From CAXBBB01 sp963793245 (GTDB lineage Bacteria; Bacteroidota; Rhodothermia; Rhodothermales; BA12): 64,000 bases of DNA. Under the pieces are notes generated by a model, which was given only the letters and a program-made list of their open reading frames with translations, ran no database searches and was not told the origin of the DNA. Made by a program: the position numbers and the translations under genes. The DNA is taken from positions 1,054,001 to 1,118,000 of the forward strand of contig CAWBZG010000002.1 of NCBI GenBank assembly GCA_963793245.1. The letters are read 5' to 3'. This document shows positions 8,659 to 18,001 of this stretch, one piece after another. Positions within the stretch are counted from its first letter, which is position 1, and each line of letters starts with the position of its first letter.

Positions 8659-9825
8659 ATGCGACTGCGCCTGATCCCGCTGCTCCTGCTCGCCACCGCC
8701 TGCTCGACTCCCGACGCGCCGCCCGAGCCTGTCCGCATCGCGGCGTGGAACATTGAGGACTTGCGGACGAGCGACGTAGCCGATGCCGACCACCCACGCA
8801 TCAACCAGGCGATTGACGAGATCCGAGTACTTGCGCCGGATGTGCTGCTGCTGTCCGAGTTGACGTACGACTCGGGTGCGGGAAACGCCGAGCGCATGGC
8901 AGACCGAATCAGCCAAGCGACCGGCGTGCGGTATGTAGGCATCGGATTCGAGAGCAACACAGGCGAGGCGTCCGGCTTCGACTTGGATCGCAGCGGCGAT
9001 GTGGTGTCGGATGTCCCCCCGATGCAGGTCGGCGTCGAGGGCAACCCGCCACGGCAGACGGCAGACGAACGCGCATACGGCGGCGACGCGTGGGGTTTTG
9101 GCGTGTACCCTGGGCAGTACGCGTTTGCCCTTTTCGTACGCGAGGGACTGGCGGTCGACACCGACGCGATCCGCACCTTTCGGACGTTCCGCTGGGCCGA
9201 CATGCCCGGCGCCCTGTTGCCGACCGATCCTGAGTCGGGCGAGCCGTGGTACGATCCGGCGGTTCCGTTTCGCCTCTCGTCCAAAAACCACGTCGACGTT
9301 CCGCTGACGCTGCCGAGCGGCGAAGTCATCCACTTGCTGCTCAGCCACCCAACGCCGCCCGCGTTCGACGGACCCGAAGCGCGCAACAAAAAACGCAATC
9401 ACGACGAGATCCGCTTTTGGCGCGAATACGTCGATGGCGCAGGCTGGATCTATGACGACGCTGGCACGACGGGCGGCCTCGCTCCCGGCGCACGTTTCGT
9501 CATCATGGGCGATTTGAACGCCGATCCTGACGAGGGCAATGCGTGGGAGAATCCGATCAGTGATCTGCTCTACGCCTCGACGCGCATCCAGTCCAACGTG
9601 CGTCCGATTGCCGACGAGGTAGGCCAATCGCGCTATCCTGACCTCGACCCGGACGATACGGCAGGCTGGGGACTGGGCGTCGACTACGTGCTCCCTTCGA
9701 CGGGCCTGCGCATCGTCGACAGTGGTCAGGTGCGGCCCGATACCGCAGGTGTGCAGGTGAGCGACCACTTCATGGTCTGGATCGACGTGGTGGCAGAAGC
9801 CGTCTCAGATTCCACGGCGCGGTAA
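8659..9825 (+). CDS. Endonuclease/exonuclease/phosphatase family lipoprotein
   Basis: 388-residue exported protein. A lipoprotein signal MRLRLIPLLLLATACS places the lipid-bearing Cys at residue 15. The mature part is an EEP (DNase I-like) metal-dependent phosphoesterase: AAWNIEDL (~residue 28), LLLSELTYD (catalytic Glu, ~62), HLLLSHPTPP, VIMGDLNADPDE (metal-binding Asp-x-Asn) and SDHFMVWID near the C-terminus. The substrate cannot be told; family members cut nucleic acids, phosphoinositides or other phosphoesters. ATG 8659 was chosen because it creates the signal peptide; the open frame extends 11 codons further up without coding logic. The location suggests extracellular or periplasmic phosphate or nucleic-acid scavenging, an inference. 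Confidence 0.85.
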   Translation: MRLRLIPLLLLATACSTPDAPPEPVRIAAWNIEDLRTSDVADADHPRINQAIDEIRVLAPDVLLLSELTYDSGAGNAERMADRISQATGVRYVGIGFESNTGEASGFDLDRSGDVVSDVPPMQVGVEGNPPRQTADERAYGGDAWGFGVYPGQYAFALFVREGLAVDTDAIRTFRTFRWADMPGALLPTDPESGEPWYDPAVPFRLSSKNHVDVPLTLPSGEVIHLLLSHPTPPAFDGPEARNKKRNHDEIRFWREYVDGAGWIYDDAGTTGGLAPGARFVIMGDLNADPDEGNAWENPISDLLYASTRIQSNVRPIADEVGQSRYPDLDPDDTAGWGLGVDYVLPSTGLRIVDSGQVRPDTAGVQVSDHFMVWIDVVAEAVSDSTAR

Positions 9826-9887
9826 CGTCGCGCAGAGAACGGCACGGGGTGCGGTGCGGTCGGTACTACGGGCAAAACCACCTTGCC

Positions 9888-10799
9888 ATGTACCTCCGCC
9901 ATCTGGGATACGCCTGCATCAACCGCTCGCTCGAAAAGACGACAGGCCGCACGTTTCGCCTCGCCAGTCTGTCTGCCGAACGGGTTAGAGAAGTCGGAGG
10001 TGCGAATCTGGATGCGCTCTACGACATCTTGCGTTGGAACGTCTCGCGCAACATCCGCTTTTTCCGTGTTTCGTCCGGCATCATCCCGTTTGCTTCGCAC
10101 GACGATTTTGACCTGGACTGGCAGACGATGTTCGCGCCTAAACTGGATCGCATCCGCGCATACGTCGAGCAGGAGAGCCTGCGCGTGACGCTCCATCCCG
10201 GCCAGTACACCGTCCTCACGTCGCCCAAGCCGGACGTCGTCGATCGCGCCATCGCCGAACTCGACTACCAAGCGGCGTTCCTCGACGCCGTCGATCCGTG
10301 GCAGGGGACGATGACGCTTCACGTCGGCGGTGCCTATGGCGATCGAGAAGCCGCCAAGGACCGCTTCGCCCAAGCGTTCGAGCGGTTGTCGCCTTCGTCA
10401 AAGCGCTGCCTCGCGCTCGAAAACGACGACACCACCTATGGCACCGACGAAGTCCTCGCGTTTTGCCAGCGGATCGGTGTGCCGATGATCTTCGACTATT
10501 TCCACCACACCATTTTCCCCGGAGCCGACGACGAAGGGTTGACCGAAAAGATAGAAGCCATTGCTGAAACGTGGCACGGACGGGTCCCCAAGTTTCACCT
10601 GTCGAGCGCTCGCCCCGACGGTCGCCGAACGGCCCATGCCGACCTGCTCGAAGAGTCCGACCTGCAGCGATTCCTGTCGATTATGTCCGACGTGCCGAGT
10701 GAGGCGCCGTTCGACGTAATGATCGAGGCCAAGGAGAAGGAGTTGGCCGTGTTACCGCTGCGCTCCTACCAAACCACGCTGGCAGAAGCGACCGAGTAG
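9888..10799 (+). CDS. uvsE: UV DNA damage endonuclease
   Basis: UvsE/UVDE endonuclease, a TIM-barrel enzyme nicking DNA 5' of cyclobutane dimers and other UV lesions, an alternative to UvrABC. The start LRHLGYACIN is the family N-terminus; ISRFF-like NIRFFRVSSGIIPFASH, RVTLHPGQYTVLTSP, TLHVGGAYGDREAAKDRF, LALENDD and IFDYFHH supply the His/Glu/Asp metal ligands in the expected order. 303 residues, normal length. ATG 9888 was preferred to an upstream one because it lands directly at this N-terminus. It stands between the EEP lipoprotein and topA on the same strand. Confidence 0.92.
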   Translation: MYLRHLGYACINRSLEKTTGRTFRLASLSAERVREVGGANLDALYDILRWNVSRNIRFFRVSSGIIPFASHDDFDLDWQTMFAPKLDRIRAYVEQESLRVTLHPGQYTVLTSPKPDVVDRAIAELDYQAAFLDAVDPWQGTMTLHVGGAYGDREAAKDRFAQAFERLSPSSKRCLALENDDTTYGTDEVLAFCQRIGVPMIFDYFHHTIFPGADDEGLTEKIEAIAETWHGRVPKFHLSSARPDGRRTAHADLLEESDLQRFLSIMSDVPSEAPFDVMIEAKEKELAVLPLRSYQTTLAEATE

Positions 10800-10947
10800 C
10801 AGGGTCACGCGGACGTTTCGGCGGCTTTGAATGGCTCGGTCGTTCATTCGCGAACCTGACCGAGGGCACGATTCGGACAATCCGAGGAACGGCACCCATT
10901 GGGCAAGCGTGTTTAAGCGGCTCCGTCGCACACAACTGATTACCTAT

Positions 10948-13626
10948 ATGAAGCGCCTCGTCGTCGTCGAATCGCCCACCAAAGCCCGTACGATTCAGGG
11001 CATCTTGCCTTCCGGCTTTCAGGTGGAGGCGAGCCGAGGACACGTGCGCGATCTTCCGTCGAACGCTTCCGAGATTCCAGCCAAGTACAAAGGGGAGAAG
11101 TGGGCACGCCTGGGCATTAACGTAGCAGAAGGGTTCGACCCGCTCTACATCATCCCGCGCGACAAGAAGCCGACGGTGAAGATGCTCAAGGAAGCGTTGA
11201 AGACCGCCGACGAACTCATCATCGCGACGGACGAAGACCGCGAGGGTGAATCCATCGGATGGCACCTGCTCGAAGTGCTCCGCGCAGACATCGACAAGCG
11301 GAAAATCCCTGTCAAGCGGATGGTCTTCCACGAGATCACGCGCGACGCCATCGAACGCGCCATCGACCAGACGCGCGACCTCGACCTTGCCCTCGTCGAC
11401 GCGCAGGAGACGCGCCGCATCCTCGACCGATTGGTCGGCTACAGCGTGTCGCCTGTTCTGTGGCGCAAGGTGGCTCCCAAGCTTTCGGCGGGACGCGTGC
11501 AGAGTGTGGCCGTCCGCGTGATCGTAGAGCGCGAGCGCGAGCGGCTTGCGTTTGTGCCGTCGGGCTATTGGGATTTGCAGGCCGAACTGGGCAAGGGCAG
11601 CGACCAGTTTTCTGGCAAGCTAACGCACGTCGCCGGACAGCGTGTGGCGCAGGGTAAAGACTTCGACCCGGACACGGGCAAGTTGGCTAAACCGGGCAGC
11701 GTGCTGATCCTGGAGGAGAAAGAGGCCAAGGCGATGGCCGAGCGTCTCCCCAACGAGAAGTGGCGCGTCGTCGACGTTCAGGAGAAGCAGCAGAAGCGCA
11801 ACCCCTCGGCTCCGTTCATCACGTCGACGTTGCAGCAGGAGGCCGGGCGCAAGTTGGGCATGAGCGCTAAGTCGGCGATGCGGACGGCGCAGGGGCTGTA
11901 CGAGAAGGGGCTGATCACGTACATGCGAACCGACTCGACGACGCTCTCGCAAGAAGCCGTCGACGCCGCGCGGACGGCGATCACGGCGCGGTACGGCAAA
12001 GAGTATCTCAGCCCGTCGCCGCGTCAGTACAGCGGTAAGGTCCGCAACGCGCAGGAGGCGCACGAGGCGATCCGTCCGGCAGGTAAGGAGATGAAGACCG
12101 CTCGGGATTTGGGGCTTTCGGGCGAAGACTATAAGCTGTACGACCTGATCTGGAAGCGGACCGTCGCATCACAGATGGCGAGTGCACGCTTGAAGCTGGT
12201 CTCGGCGACGATTCAAGCAGGCGAAGGTGAAGACGCCGCATCGCCGGACGCTGTCGACACGACCAAGAGTGCAGCCACTTTCCGCTCGTCGGGACGGACG
12301 GTCGAGTTTCCGGGCTTCTTCCGCGCCTATGTGGAAGGTTCGGACGACCCCGATGCTGCACTGGAAGACCGCGATCAGCCGCTCCCCAAACTCGCGGGCG
12401 ATGATTTGCTCGACTGCAAAGAGGTCACGCCCGAGGGCCACGAGACCAAGCCGCCTGCCCGCTACACCGAAGCATCGCTCGTCAAGATGCTCGAAGCCCG
12501 CGGCGTAGGACGCCCGTCGACCTATGCGTCGATCATCGAGACGATCAAGAACCGAGGCTACGTGCGCAAAGCCGGGTCTGCCTTAGTGCCGACGTTTGTT
12601 GCGTTCGCCGTTACGCGTCTGCTCGAACACCAGTTCGACACGCTCGTCGACACCGACTTCACCGCCGAGATGGAGTCCGACCTGGACCGGATCGCGGATG
12701 GATCGGCTAAGGCGTTGCCCTATCTGGAGAAGTTTTTCAACGGCAAAAAAGGCCTGCAAGCCACCGTCGACGACGGGATTGAGACGCTGGACGCCAAAGC
12801 CATCTCGACGCTCGAAGCGCCTCAGTGGGATCCATACGTCGTCCGCGTCGGTCGCTATGGTCCGTACGTCGAGCACGAAGAAGACGGCGAACTGCTGCGT
12901 GCCTCGCTACCCGACGACCTCGCCCCGGCGGATCTGACCAGGGAGCAGATCGCCGAGTTGCTCAAAGAGGGCAACATGGAGGACAAGCCGCTGGGCATCC
13001 ATCCCGAAGCTGACCTCCCGATCTTGCTCAAATCCGGTCCGTATGGTCCGTACGTCCAGCTAGGCGACGATGAGGAGGGCGGCAAGAAGCCCAAACGCGC
13101 CAGCCTTCCCAAAGGCACCAAGGCCGAAGACGCCACGCTCCAACTCGCTATCGACCTGCTGCGGCTACCGCGAACGGTCGGTGAGCACCCCAAGACCGGA
13201 AACGAGATCATCGCCAACAACGGGCGCTTCGGTCCCTACGTCAAGCACGAAAAAACCTTCGCCTCGCTGGGCAAGGAGGACGACGTGCTGACGGTCAATC
13301 TGGAGCGCGCGATGGAGTTGATTCTCAAAAAGGAGAACAAGAACAAACCGCTTCGTGCGCTGGGCAACCATCCCGTATCGGGCGAACCCATCGACGTGCG
13401 CGATGGACGCTACGGCTTGTACGTCAAGCACGGCAAGACCAACGCGACGCTGCCTAAAGGCATGGAGGTCGAAGAGGTCACGCTCGCTCAGGCGGTTGAG
13501 TTAATCCAGGCCAAGGAGGGCACAAAAGCCAAGAAGAAAGCTCCGGCGAAGAAAAAGGCGGCCCCAAAGAAAACCGCCGCCAAGAAGAAGGCGCCTGCCA
13601 AACGCAAACCGGCAGCGAAGAAGTAA
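10948..13626 (+). CDS. topA: DNA topoisomerase I (type IA)
   Basis: Relaxes negative supercoils. TOPRIM domain at the N-terminus (LVVVESPTKARTI, ATDEDREGESIGWHL), then the strand-passage domains with the active-site Tyr in GLITYMRTDST (about Tyr327) and GRPSTYASIIETI. 892 residues. Instead of C4 zinc ribbons the C-terminal third has repeated TopoI-C-type units, each with GRYGPYVEH, SGPYGPYVQ, NGRFGPYVKH or DGRYGLYVKH, the arrangement of several non-proteobacterial TopA proteins. The last ~35 residues are a Lys-Ala-Pro tail (repeats of KKKAPAKKKA), like histone H1 tails, probably for non-specific DNA contact. ATG 10948 starts MKRLVVVESPTKA. A strong terminator follows. Confidence 0.96.
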   Translation: MKRLVVVESPTKARTIQGILPSGFQVEASRGHVRDLPSNASEIPAKYKGEKWARLGINVAEGFDPLYIIPRDKKPTVKMLKEALKTADELIIATDEDREGESIGWHLLEVLRADIDKRKIPVKRMVFHEITRDAIERAIDQTRDLDLALVDAQETRRILDRLVGYSVSPVLWRKVAPKLSAGRVQSVAVRVIVERERERLAFVPSGYWDLQAELGKGSDQFSGKLTHVAGQRVAQGKDFDPDTGKLAKPGSVLILEEKEAKAMAERLPNEKWRVVDVQEKQQKRNPSAPFITSTLQQEAGRKLGMSAKSAMRTAQGLYEKGLITYMRTDSTTLSQEAVDAARTAITARYGKEYLSPSPRQYSGKVRNAQEAHEAIRPAGKEMKTARDLGLSGEDYKLYDLIWKRTVASQMASARLKLVSATIQAGEGEDAASPDAVDTTKSAATFRSSGRTVEFPGFFRAYVEGSDDPDAALEDRDQPLPKLAGDDLLDCKEVTPEGHETKPPARYTEASLVKMLEARGVGRPSTYASIIETIKNRGYVRKAGSALVPTFVAFAVTRLLEHQFDTLVDTDFTAEMESDLDRIADGSAKALPYLEKFFNGKKGLQATVDDGIETLDAKAISTLEAPQWDPYVVRVGRYGPYVEHEEDGELLRASLPDDLAPADLTREQIAELLKEGNMEDKPLGIHPEADLPILLKSGPYGPYVQLGDDEEGGKKPKRASLPKGTKAEDATLQLAIDLLRLPRTVGEHPKTGNEIIANNGRFGPYVKHEKTFASLGKEDDVLTVNLERAMELILKKENKNKPLRALGNHPVSGEPIDVRDGRYGLYVKHGKTNATLPKGMEVEEVTLAQAVELIQAKEGTKAKKKAPAKKKAAPKKTAAKKKAPAKRKPAAKK

Positions 13627-13665
13627 AAAAAGCGCCGCCTCGCTACAAGGCGAGACGGCGCTTTT
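13627..13665. terminator. Terminator after topA
   Basis: AAAAAGCGCCG, CTCGC, a short TACAA loop, GCGAG and CGGCGCTTTT form a long GC-rich stem with an A tract on the left and T tract on the right, so it can work in both directions. It separates topA (+) from the convergent lipoprotein gene (-). Confidence 0.9.
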
Positions 13666-13684
13666 CGATTGGATCGACGCTGCG

Positions 13685-14206
13685 TTAGTTGCAGGCGGTC
13701 GCGCTCCACTCAGCAGCCGCATCAATCACGGAGCAGCGGTACTGGCGGCCGCTTTCGACGACGCGCCACGTGCTGTCCGGGATCTGGACGTTTAGATCGC
13801 CACCCATTTTTGCGAAGACGACGCGGTAGCGCTCATCCTGGCTGGTCATGTCGTCCGCTCCGACGCCGTAGCGGGTGACGAGTAGCGTTTGACGGTCAGC
13901 CATTTCGTCGAGCATATCGACGGTGAGGCTGTCTAGACCTTGTGCTTGGAAGTGACGACGCGCGATGTCGGCGGGGGCTTCGGTGCCTCCCACGTAACCA
14001 GCTTCTACTCCGGTGGAGAGAAAGCCGGTGTCCTCGAAATCAGCGGCGTTGACGGTAAGGTTGACCGGCTGAACAGGCATTTCGACGGTCGTCGAATCGG
14101 TCTGTGTTGTCGGGGTGACATCCGAATCATCAGCGCAGGCGGTGACGCCCAGTGCGAGGACCGGAAGCAGGAAGAAGAGTTGGTAGGTTGGGGCGGTGCG
14201 GTACAT
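13685..14206 (-). CDS. Putative lipoprotein
   Basis: 173-residue exported protein without a recognised domain. The N-terminus MYRTAPTYQLFFLLPVLALGVTACADDS is a lipoprotein signal with the lipidated Cys at about residue 24, followed by a Thr/Asp-rich linker. The mature part contains DTGFLSTGVEAGYVGGTEAPADIARRHFQ and a C-terminal segment with two further cysteines (RQYRCSVIDAAAEWSATACN), possibly a disulfide. ATG 14206 was chosen because it gives the signal peptide; the long frame upstream of it is not coding-like. It lies 179 bases downstream of rsgA on the same strand and probably has its own promoter. Confidence 0.75.
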   Translation of the reverse strand: MYRTAPTYQLFFLLPVLALGVTACADDSDVTPTTQTDSTTVEMPVQPVNLTVNAADFEDTGFLSTGVEAGYVGGTEAPADIARRHFQAQGLDSLTVDMLDEMADRQTLLVTRYGVGADDMTSQDERYRVVFAKMGGDLNVQIPDSTWRVVESGRQYRCSVIDAAAEWSATACN

Positions 14207-14385
14207 ATCGGCGATATGCGGGGTAGAAAGATTCCTCCGATAGGAGGCAGTGTCCTGACGAGCAGGAGAAAGCCGCACGAGGCGGATTTCGCCGCAGATC
14301 ACGCTGACTGAAAGGGCGCGTTCCGCACGGCAGACCCGGTAGGCTCCGGAAAACGAAAGTTCACGAGCAGGGCCATTCCGCTGAT

Positions 14386-15354
14386 CTACCGCCCCACGTC
14401 GGCGGCCTCGTCCCGGAGACCTGTGAGCATGCTGAGGTAACTTTGGTAGCGCGATAGGGCGACGATCTCTTCGTTGACGGCTTCCTTTACCGCACAGCCC
14501 GGCTCGTGGTCGTGCGTGCAGGGTGCGAACCGGCAGTCGGGCAGGAGCGGCTCGAACTCGGGGAAGTAGTGGCCCAGGTCGTGAGGCTCCAGACTTGTCA
14601 CGCCGAACTCCCGGATGCCGGGGGTATCGATGACGAATCCGGCTGCGTTCGGGAGCGGGTACATCGTCGCGAACGTAGTCGTGTGCTTGCCTTTGAGCGT
14701 TCGGTCGCTGACTTCGCCGACGCGCAAATCCATGCCCGGTGCGACGGCGTTTAACAGGCTCGTCTTGCCGACCCCGCTGGCTCCCGTAAACAAGCTCGTT
14801 CGTCCGGCGAGCACTTCGGAAAGCGGCTCTGCGCCACCTTCGTCCAGCGTCGAAACGGGCACGACCGGATAGCCCAAACTCGTATACAGGTCGACAAACC
14901 ACTCAATCTCGACCAGCGACGCGCCGGATTCCTCATCTTCCAACAGGTCGATTTTGTTGAGGGCGATGCCCGCCGAAATCTCGTCGCGAGCGCAGGTGAC
15001 GAGGAAGCGGTCGACCAATCCAGGGTTGAGGCGCGGCATCGCGACCGATTGCACCACCCAGGCGTGATCCAGATTGGCCGCAATGATCTGCTCGATCCCG
15101 GCTTTTCGTCCGGCGGCGCGTCGGCTCAGGGCGTTGTCGCGAGGGAGGACTTCTTCGATCGTTGCCGTGCCATCGGCTTCTCTCCCCAGTCGTACGCGAT
15201 CTCCGACGGCGACGGGGTTCGTAGCACGTTTCTCGTCGAGTCGCATTTTGCCTCGAATGCGTGCCTGCATCGGCTTGTCTGGAGCCGCATCGGGGGCAAC
15301 GGTGTACCACGCGCCTGTCGAGCGTAGGACGCGGGCGAGGTCGGGGTTGGGCAT
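14386..15354 (-). CDS. rsgA: Ribosome small subunit-dependent GTPase A
   Basis: Circularly permuted GTPase that matures the 30S subunit. Order of motifs: OB-fold N-terminus (GKMRLDEKRATNPVAVGDRV), then G4 NKIDLLED, G1 FTGASGVGKTSLLN, G2/switch KGKHTTTFATM, G3 DTPGIREFG, and the C-terminal zinc knuckle CRFAPCTHDHEPGCAV. This permuted order is diagnostic. 322 residues, normal length. I use ATG 15354 (MPNPDLARVLRSTGAWY) rather than a codon 14 triplets upstream because it matches the family start. Divergent from the hypothetical gene at 15477. Confidence 0.93.
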   Translation of the reverse strand: MPNPDLARVLRSTGAWYTVAPDAAPDKPMQARIRGKMRLDEKRATNPVAVGDRVRLGREADGTATIEEVLPRDNALSRRAAGRKAGIEQIIAANLDHAWVVQSVAMPRLNPGLVDRFLVTCARDEISAGIALNKIDLLEDEESGASLVEIEWFVDLYTSLGYPVVPVSTLDEGGAEPLSEVLAGRTSLFTGASGVGKTSLLNAVAPGMDLRVGEVSDRTLKGKHTTTFATMYPLPNAAGFVIDTPGIREFGVTSLEPHDLGHYFPEFEPLLPDCRFAPCTHDHEPGCAVKEAVNEEIVALSRYQSYLSMLTGLRDEAADVGR

Positions 15355-15476
15355 AGCGATCAATTGGAGACAGCGAAAGGTACCGCCTCTATGCATTCGG
15401 CGCGTTACGATGCTGGCGGGGTGAAACTCCGACGCACCCGCTCCGTCAACTCACAGACACTCTACTGCTGCCGACC

Positions 15477-15983
15477 ATGACCTCCCGAGACGACTACCGC
15501 GACGCCCGCGAACGATTCGACCACCTTCCCTTGGCCCAGAAGCTCGAATTCTTGCTGGAGGCCAGCGCCTCGACGTTCGCTAGAGGGATCGAGAAGGCGG
15601 GTGCTTCCGTCGCCGACGAAGTCGAGCAGGCGTTTCGTACCGCCGCTGAGACGGCGCGCGACGCTGCGCAGTCTGCTCGCCGCGCTGCTCGTGACGCGGC
15701 AGAAATGGCCGATGATCTAGGCGAGACCGTCCGTCAGGCTGCCCACAAAGCAGCCGAAGACGTAGCCGACGCTACGGAAGCCCCCCGCACGCGCACGCCC
15801 CACACGCCCTCGCCGCCGACTGGATCTGCTGCTCCACCGCCAGCGCCCGATCCCGCTGTGACGCACTACGACACGCCCGACCGCCGCACGACACCCGACA
15901 GTTCGCACGGCGCCGCCGAAGCCTCCTCTATGCCCGAGGACTCAGCCGATCCAACAGACGACGAAGTCTCGCCCCTCGCCTGA
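15477..15983 (+). CDS. Hypothetical protein, amphipathic helix plus Pro-rich tail
   Basis: 168-residue protein of unknown role. Residues ~1-100 are predicted to be almost entirely helical, with an Ala-rich 11-residue-like periodicity (TAAETARDAAQSARRAARDAAE) that recalls LEA-like or apolipoprotein-like amphipathic helices. Residues ~103-168 are disordered: Thr, Pro, Asp and Ser rich. No signal peptide. Such Ala/Arg/Asp helices occur in desiccation-tolerance or membrane-surface proteins, but nothing decides that here. It is followed 11 bases later by another small gene that may share its message. Confidence 0.65.
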   Translation: MTSRDDYRDARERFDHLPLAQKLEFLLEASASTFARGIEKAGASVADEVEQAFRTAAETARDAAQSARRAARDAAEMADDLGETVRQAAHKAAEDVADATEAPRTRTPHTPSPPTGSAAPPPAPDPAVTHYDTPDRRTTPDSSHGAAEASSMPEDSADPTDDEVSPLA

Positions 15984-15994
15984 ACCGCTCTGTC

Positions 15995-16264
15995 ATGGCC
16001 AACCGCTATCCGCAGTCCATCGGCTCGCCCGACGACAGGGGCGCCGATGAGTCGTCACCGGTCCAGTTCGACAAGTTGAATGGGCTGGGCAAAACTGTCT
16101 TCACTCTCGCTGCTGCCGGAGACCTGGCCGCGCGCGGAATCGACGCGCTGCTGGGACGTGCTGCTCGCATCGCCGCCGACTCGGAGCGAGCCTTCCAAGA
16201 AGGGCGCTCGGGCAACGTGAGCGAAGCCGAGTGGAAGGACGTTCAGGGCCGTAACAGCCCATAG
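15995..16264 (+). CDS. Hypothetical small protein
   Basis: 89-residue protein from ATG 15995, 11 bases after the preceding helix-rich gene. A central KTVFTLAAAGDLAARGIDALLGRAARIAADSERAF stretch is an amphipathic helix; the termini are polar. No domain recognised. The shared Ala/Arg/Asp helix character with its upstream neighbour suggests the two proteins act together or at the same membrane surface; this is inference. Confidence 0.55.
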   Translation: MANRYPQSIGSPDDRGADESSPVQFDKLNGLGKTVFTLAAAGDLAARGIDALLGRAARIAADSERAFQEGRSGNVSEAEWKDVQGRNSP

Positions 16265-16603
16265 ACGTCATCTACCGCGATTTGCGGAGACGGTAACAGA
16301 TTCTTGCTAGGCATTGCGAGACGGATCTTGGGCTTGCTCTCGCTTTGCGCTCCCGTGTTCAATCCCAGCCTGAGCAGACTTTCCGCGATGCGAAATGGGC
16401 AAAGGTAACTGGCTCCTCTTCGCGACCGCTGTTGTTTGAATAGGTTCTATGTCCGTTAGATTTCGCCTGCGCGCTATGCTGACTGGGATATGGGCGCTGA
16501 GTCCGCTGCGTTTGTAGTGTGAAGTCGCACTGCCGATTGTCGGGGCAAAACTGGCGTCAGCAAGGGGGAGCCGTGTTAGTTTGGCGGTCCCTCATCCGAA
16601 CCT
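16265..16603. other. Intergenic region without recognised gene
   Basis: 339 bases between the hypothetical gene and the histidine kinase. I see no tRNA-like cloverleaf, no strong inverted repeat and no plausible frame. A T/G-rich patch around 16425-16470 is less GC-rich than its surroundings and is the most likely place for the kinase promoter, but no clear -33/-7 pair is visible. Confidence 0.4.
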
Positions 16604-18001
16604 ATGCGCGCCTACCGCCACTCGATCTCGCTCAAACGCGGCCTCATCGTATTCGCCATTGTGATTGCGCTGGCGTCGCTGTTTTATACGCAGCGCGTCG
16701 TCGGGCTGCTGGCGGACCGGGAGGCCTATCTGGTCGATTTGTGGGCAGCGGGAATCCAGGAACTCAACAAAGCCGCGCAGTCGTCGCAAACGGTCGAGAA
16801 AGGGCAGGCCCTCGACGAACTGATCGCCAGGATTGAGCAGGATCAGGCATTGACTCAGATCGAGCAGACGCGCTTCGTCTCGGCGATTCGGGATGCACGG
16901 CGAGCGCAAAGTCCAGACATCGACTTTATCACAGACCGCATCACGCTGCCCAACAGGTTCGGCATTCCGGTCGTACTGCTCAACGGCGACGGCTCGCCCA
17001 ACACGTGGCGCAACGTCCCTGGAGACTCGGTCTGGACGGGCGACCCGCGTGCCGATTCGCTGCTATCGCTCTCCCTCGTTGACCTGGCCGCCGACATGGG
17101 CGAAGATCGCGATCCGATCCCGATTCAGGTTGAGTCGAACGGCACACTCATCCTGGACCAGCGGCTGTACTACGGCAACTCCCAACTGGTCGGCGAACTG
17201 CGCATCTTCCCGTTCGCGCAATTGGGCGTCGTGGGGCTGTTCGTGTTGATCGGGTATGCCGGGTTCTCGTACGTGCGCCGGAGCGAGCAGAGTAGCCTGT
17301 GGGTCGGTATGGCGAAGGAGGCGGCGCATCAACTGGGCACGCCCTTGTCGGGGCTGATGGGCTGGACCGAACTGCTGCGCTCGACACCTTTGTCGCCCGA
17401 TCAGGCCGAAGCCGTCGATGAGATTGATGCGGATACGCAGCGGTTACTCCGCGTAACGTCGCGCTTTTCGGACATCGGGTCGCTGCCCAAACTCAGTCCG
17501 CAACCGCTTGATCTGGCCATCGAGGAAACGGCCATCTACATCCGACGGCGATTGCCGAGTCTGGGGCGCGTCGTCGAGTTGGACGTGTCGGTACCCGACG
17601 GTCTGATCGTCGATCTCAACGCCGAGTTGTTTTCGTGGGTGATCGAGAACCTGCTCAAAAACGCGGTCGACGCGATGGAACGCGACGGTGGGCGGGTCTC
17701 CATCGACGTGATACGGCAGAGCGGAGAGGCTGTCATCGACGTGTCGGATACCGGCAAAGGCATCGCACGGGCTGACTTTGGAAACGTATTTCGTCCCGGC
17801 TACAGCAGCAAGAAGCGCGGGTGGGGACTGGGCCTGAGTCTGGCGCGTCGCATCGTCGAAGACTACCACGGCGGACGTATCCGGCTGCTCGAATCCCGCA
17901 TCGGCGAGGGCAGCGGGACGACGTTTCGGATCGAACTGCCGCTTGCCGAAGCGCTGGTCGACGATTCCAGTCCGATGCTACCAGGTGATGCGCTCACGTA
18001 G
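16604..18001 (+). CDS. Membrane sensor histidine kinase
   Basis: 465-residue sensor kinase. One helix near residues 13-31 (LIVFAIVIALASLFYTQRVV), a ~170-residue extracytoplasmic region with no recognised fold, and a second helix near 205-225 (LGVVGLFVLIGYAGFSYV). The HisKA-type box MAKEAAHQLGTPLSGL has the phosphoacceptor His at about 242. The ATPase part shows the N box ENLLKNAVDAM, G1 DVSDTGKGIA and G2 GWGLGLSLARRIVEDYHGG. The loop between N and G1 boxes is short, as in NtrB/WalK-like kinases. No response regulator is adjacent on this strand; the pseudo-receiver regulator at 25.2 kb is the nearest. Its 3' end overlaps the convergent sigma-like gene by 24 bases. Confidence 0.9.
   Translation: MRAYRHSISLKRGLIVFAIVIALASLFYTQRVVGLLADREAYLVDLWAAGIQELNKAAQSSQTVEKGQALDELIARIEQDQALTQIEQTRFVSAIRDARRAQSPDIDFITDRITLPNRFGIPVVLLNGDGSPNTWRNVPGDSVWTGDPRADSLLSLSLVDLAADMGEDRDPIPIQVESNGTLILDQRLYYGNSQLVGELRIFPFAQLGVVGLFVLIGYAGFSYVRRSEQSSLWVGMAKEAAHQLGTPLSGLMGWTELLRSTPLSPDQAEAVDEIDADTQRLLRVTSRFSDIGSLPKLSPQPLDLAIEETAIYIRRRLPSLGRVVELDVSVPDGLIVDLNAELFSWVIENLLKNAVDAMERDGGRVSIDVIRQSGEAVIDVSDTGKGIARADFGNVFRPGYSSKKRGWGLGLSLARRIVEDYHGGRIRLLESRIGEGSGTTFRIELPLAEALVDDSSPMLPGDALT

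Noticed and set aside
16360..16400. TTCAATCCC sequence resembling a tRNA T loop
   Set aside because: Flanking bases do not pair as a T stem and no cloverleaf can be drawn.
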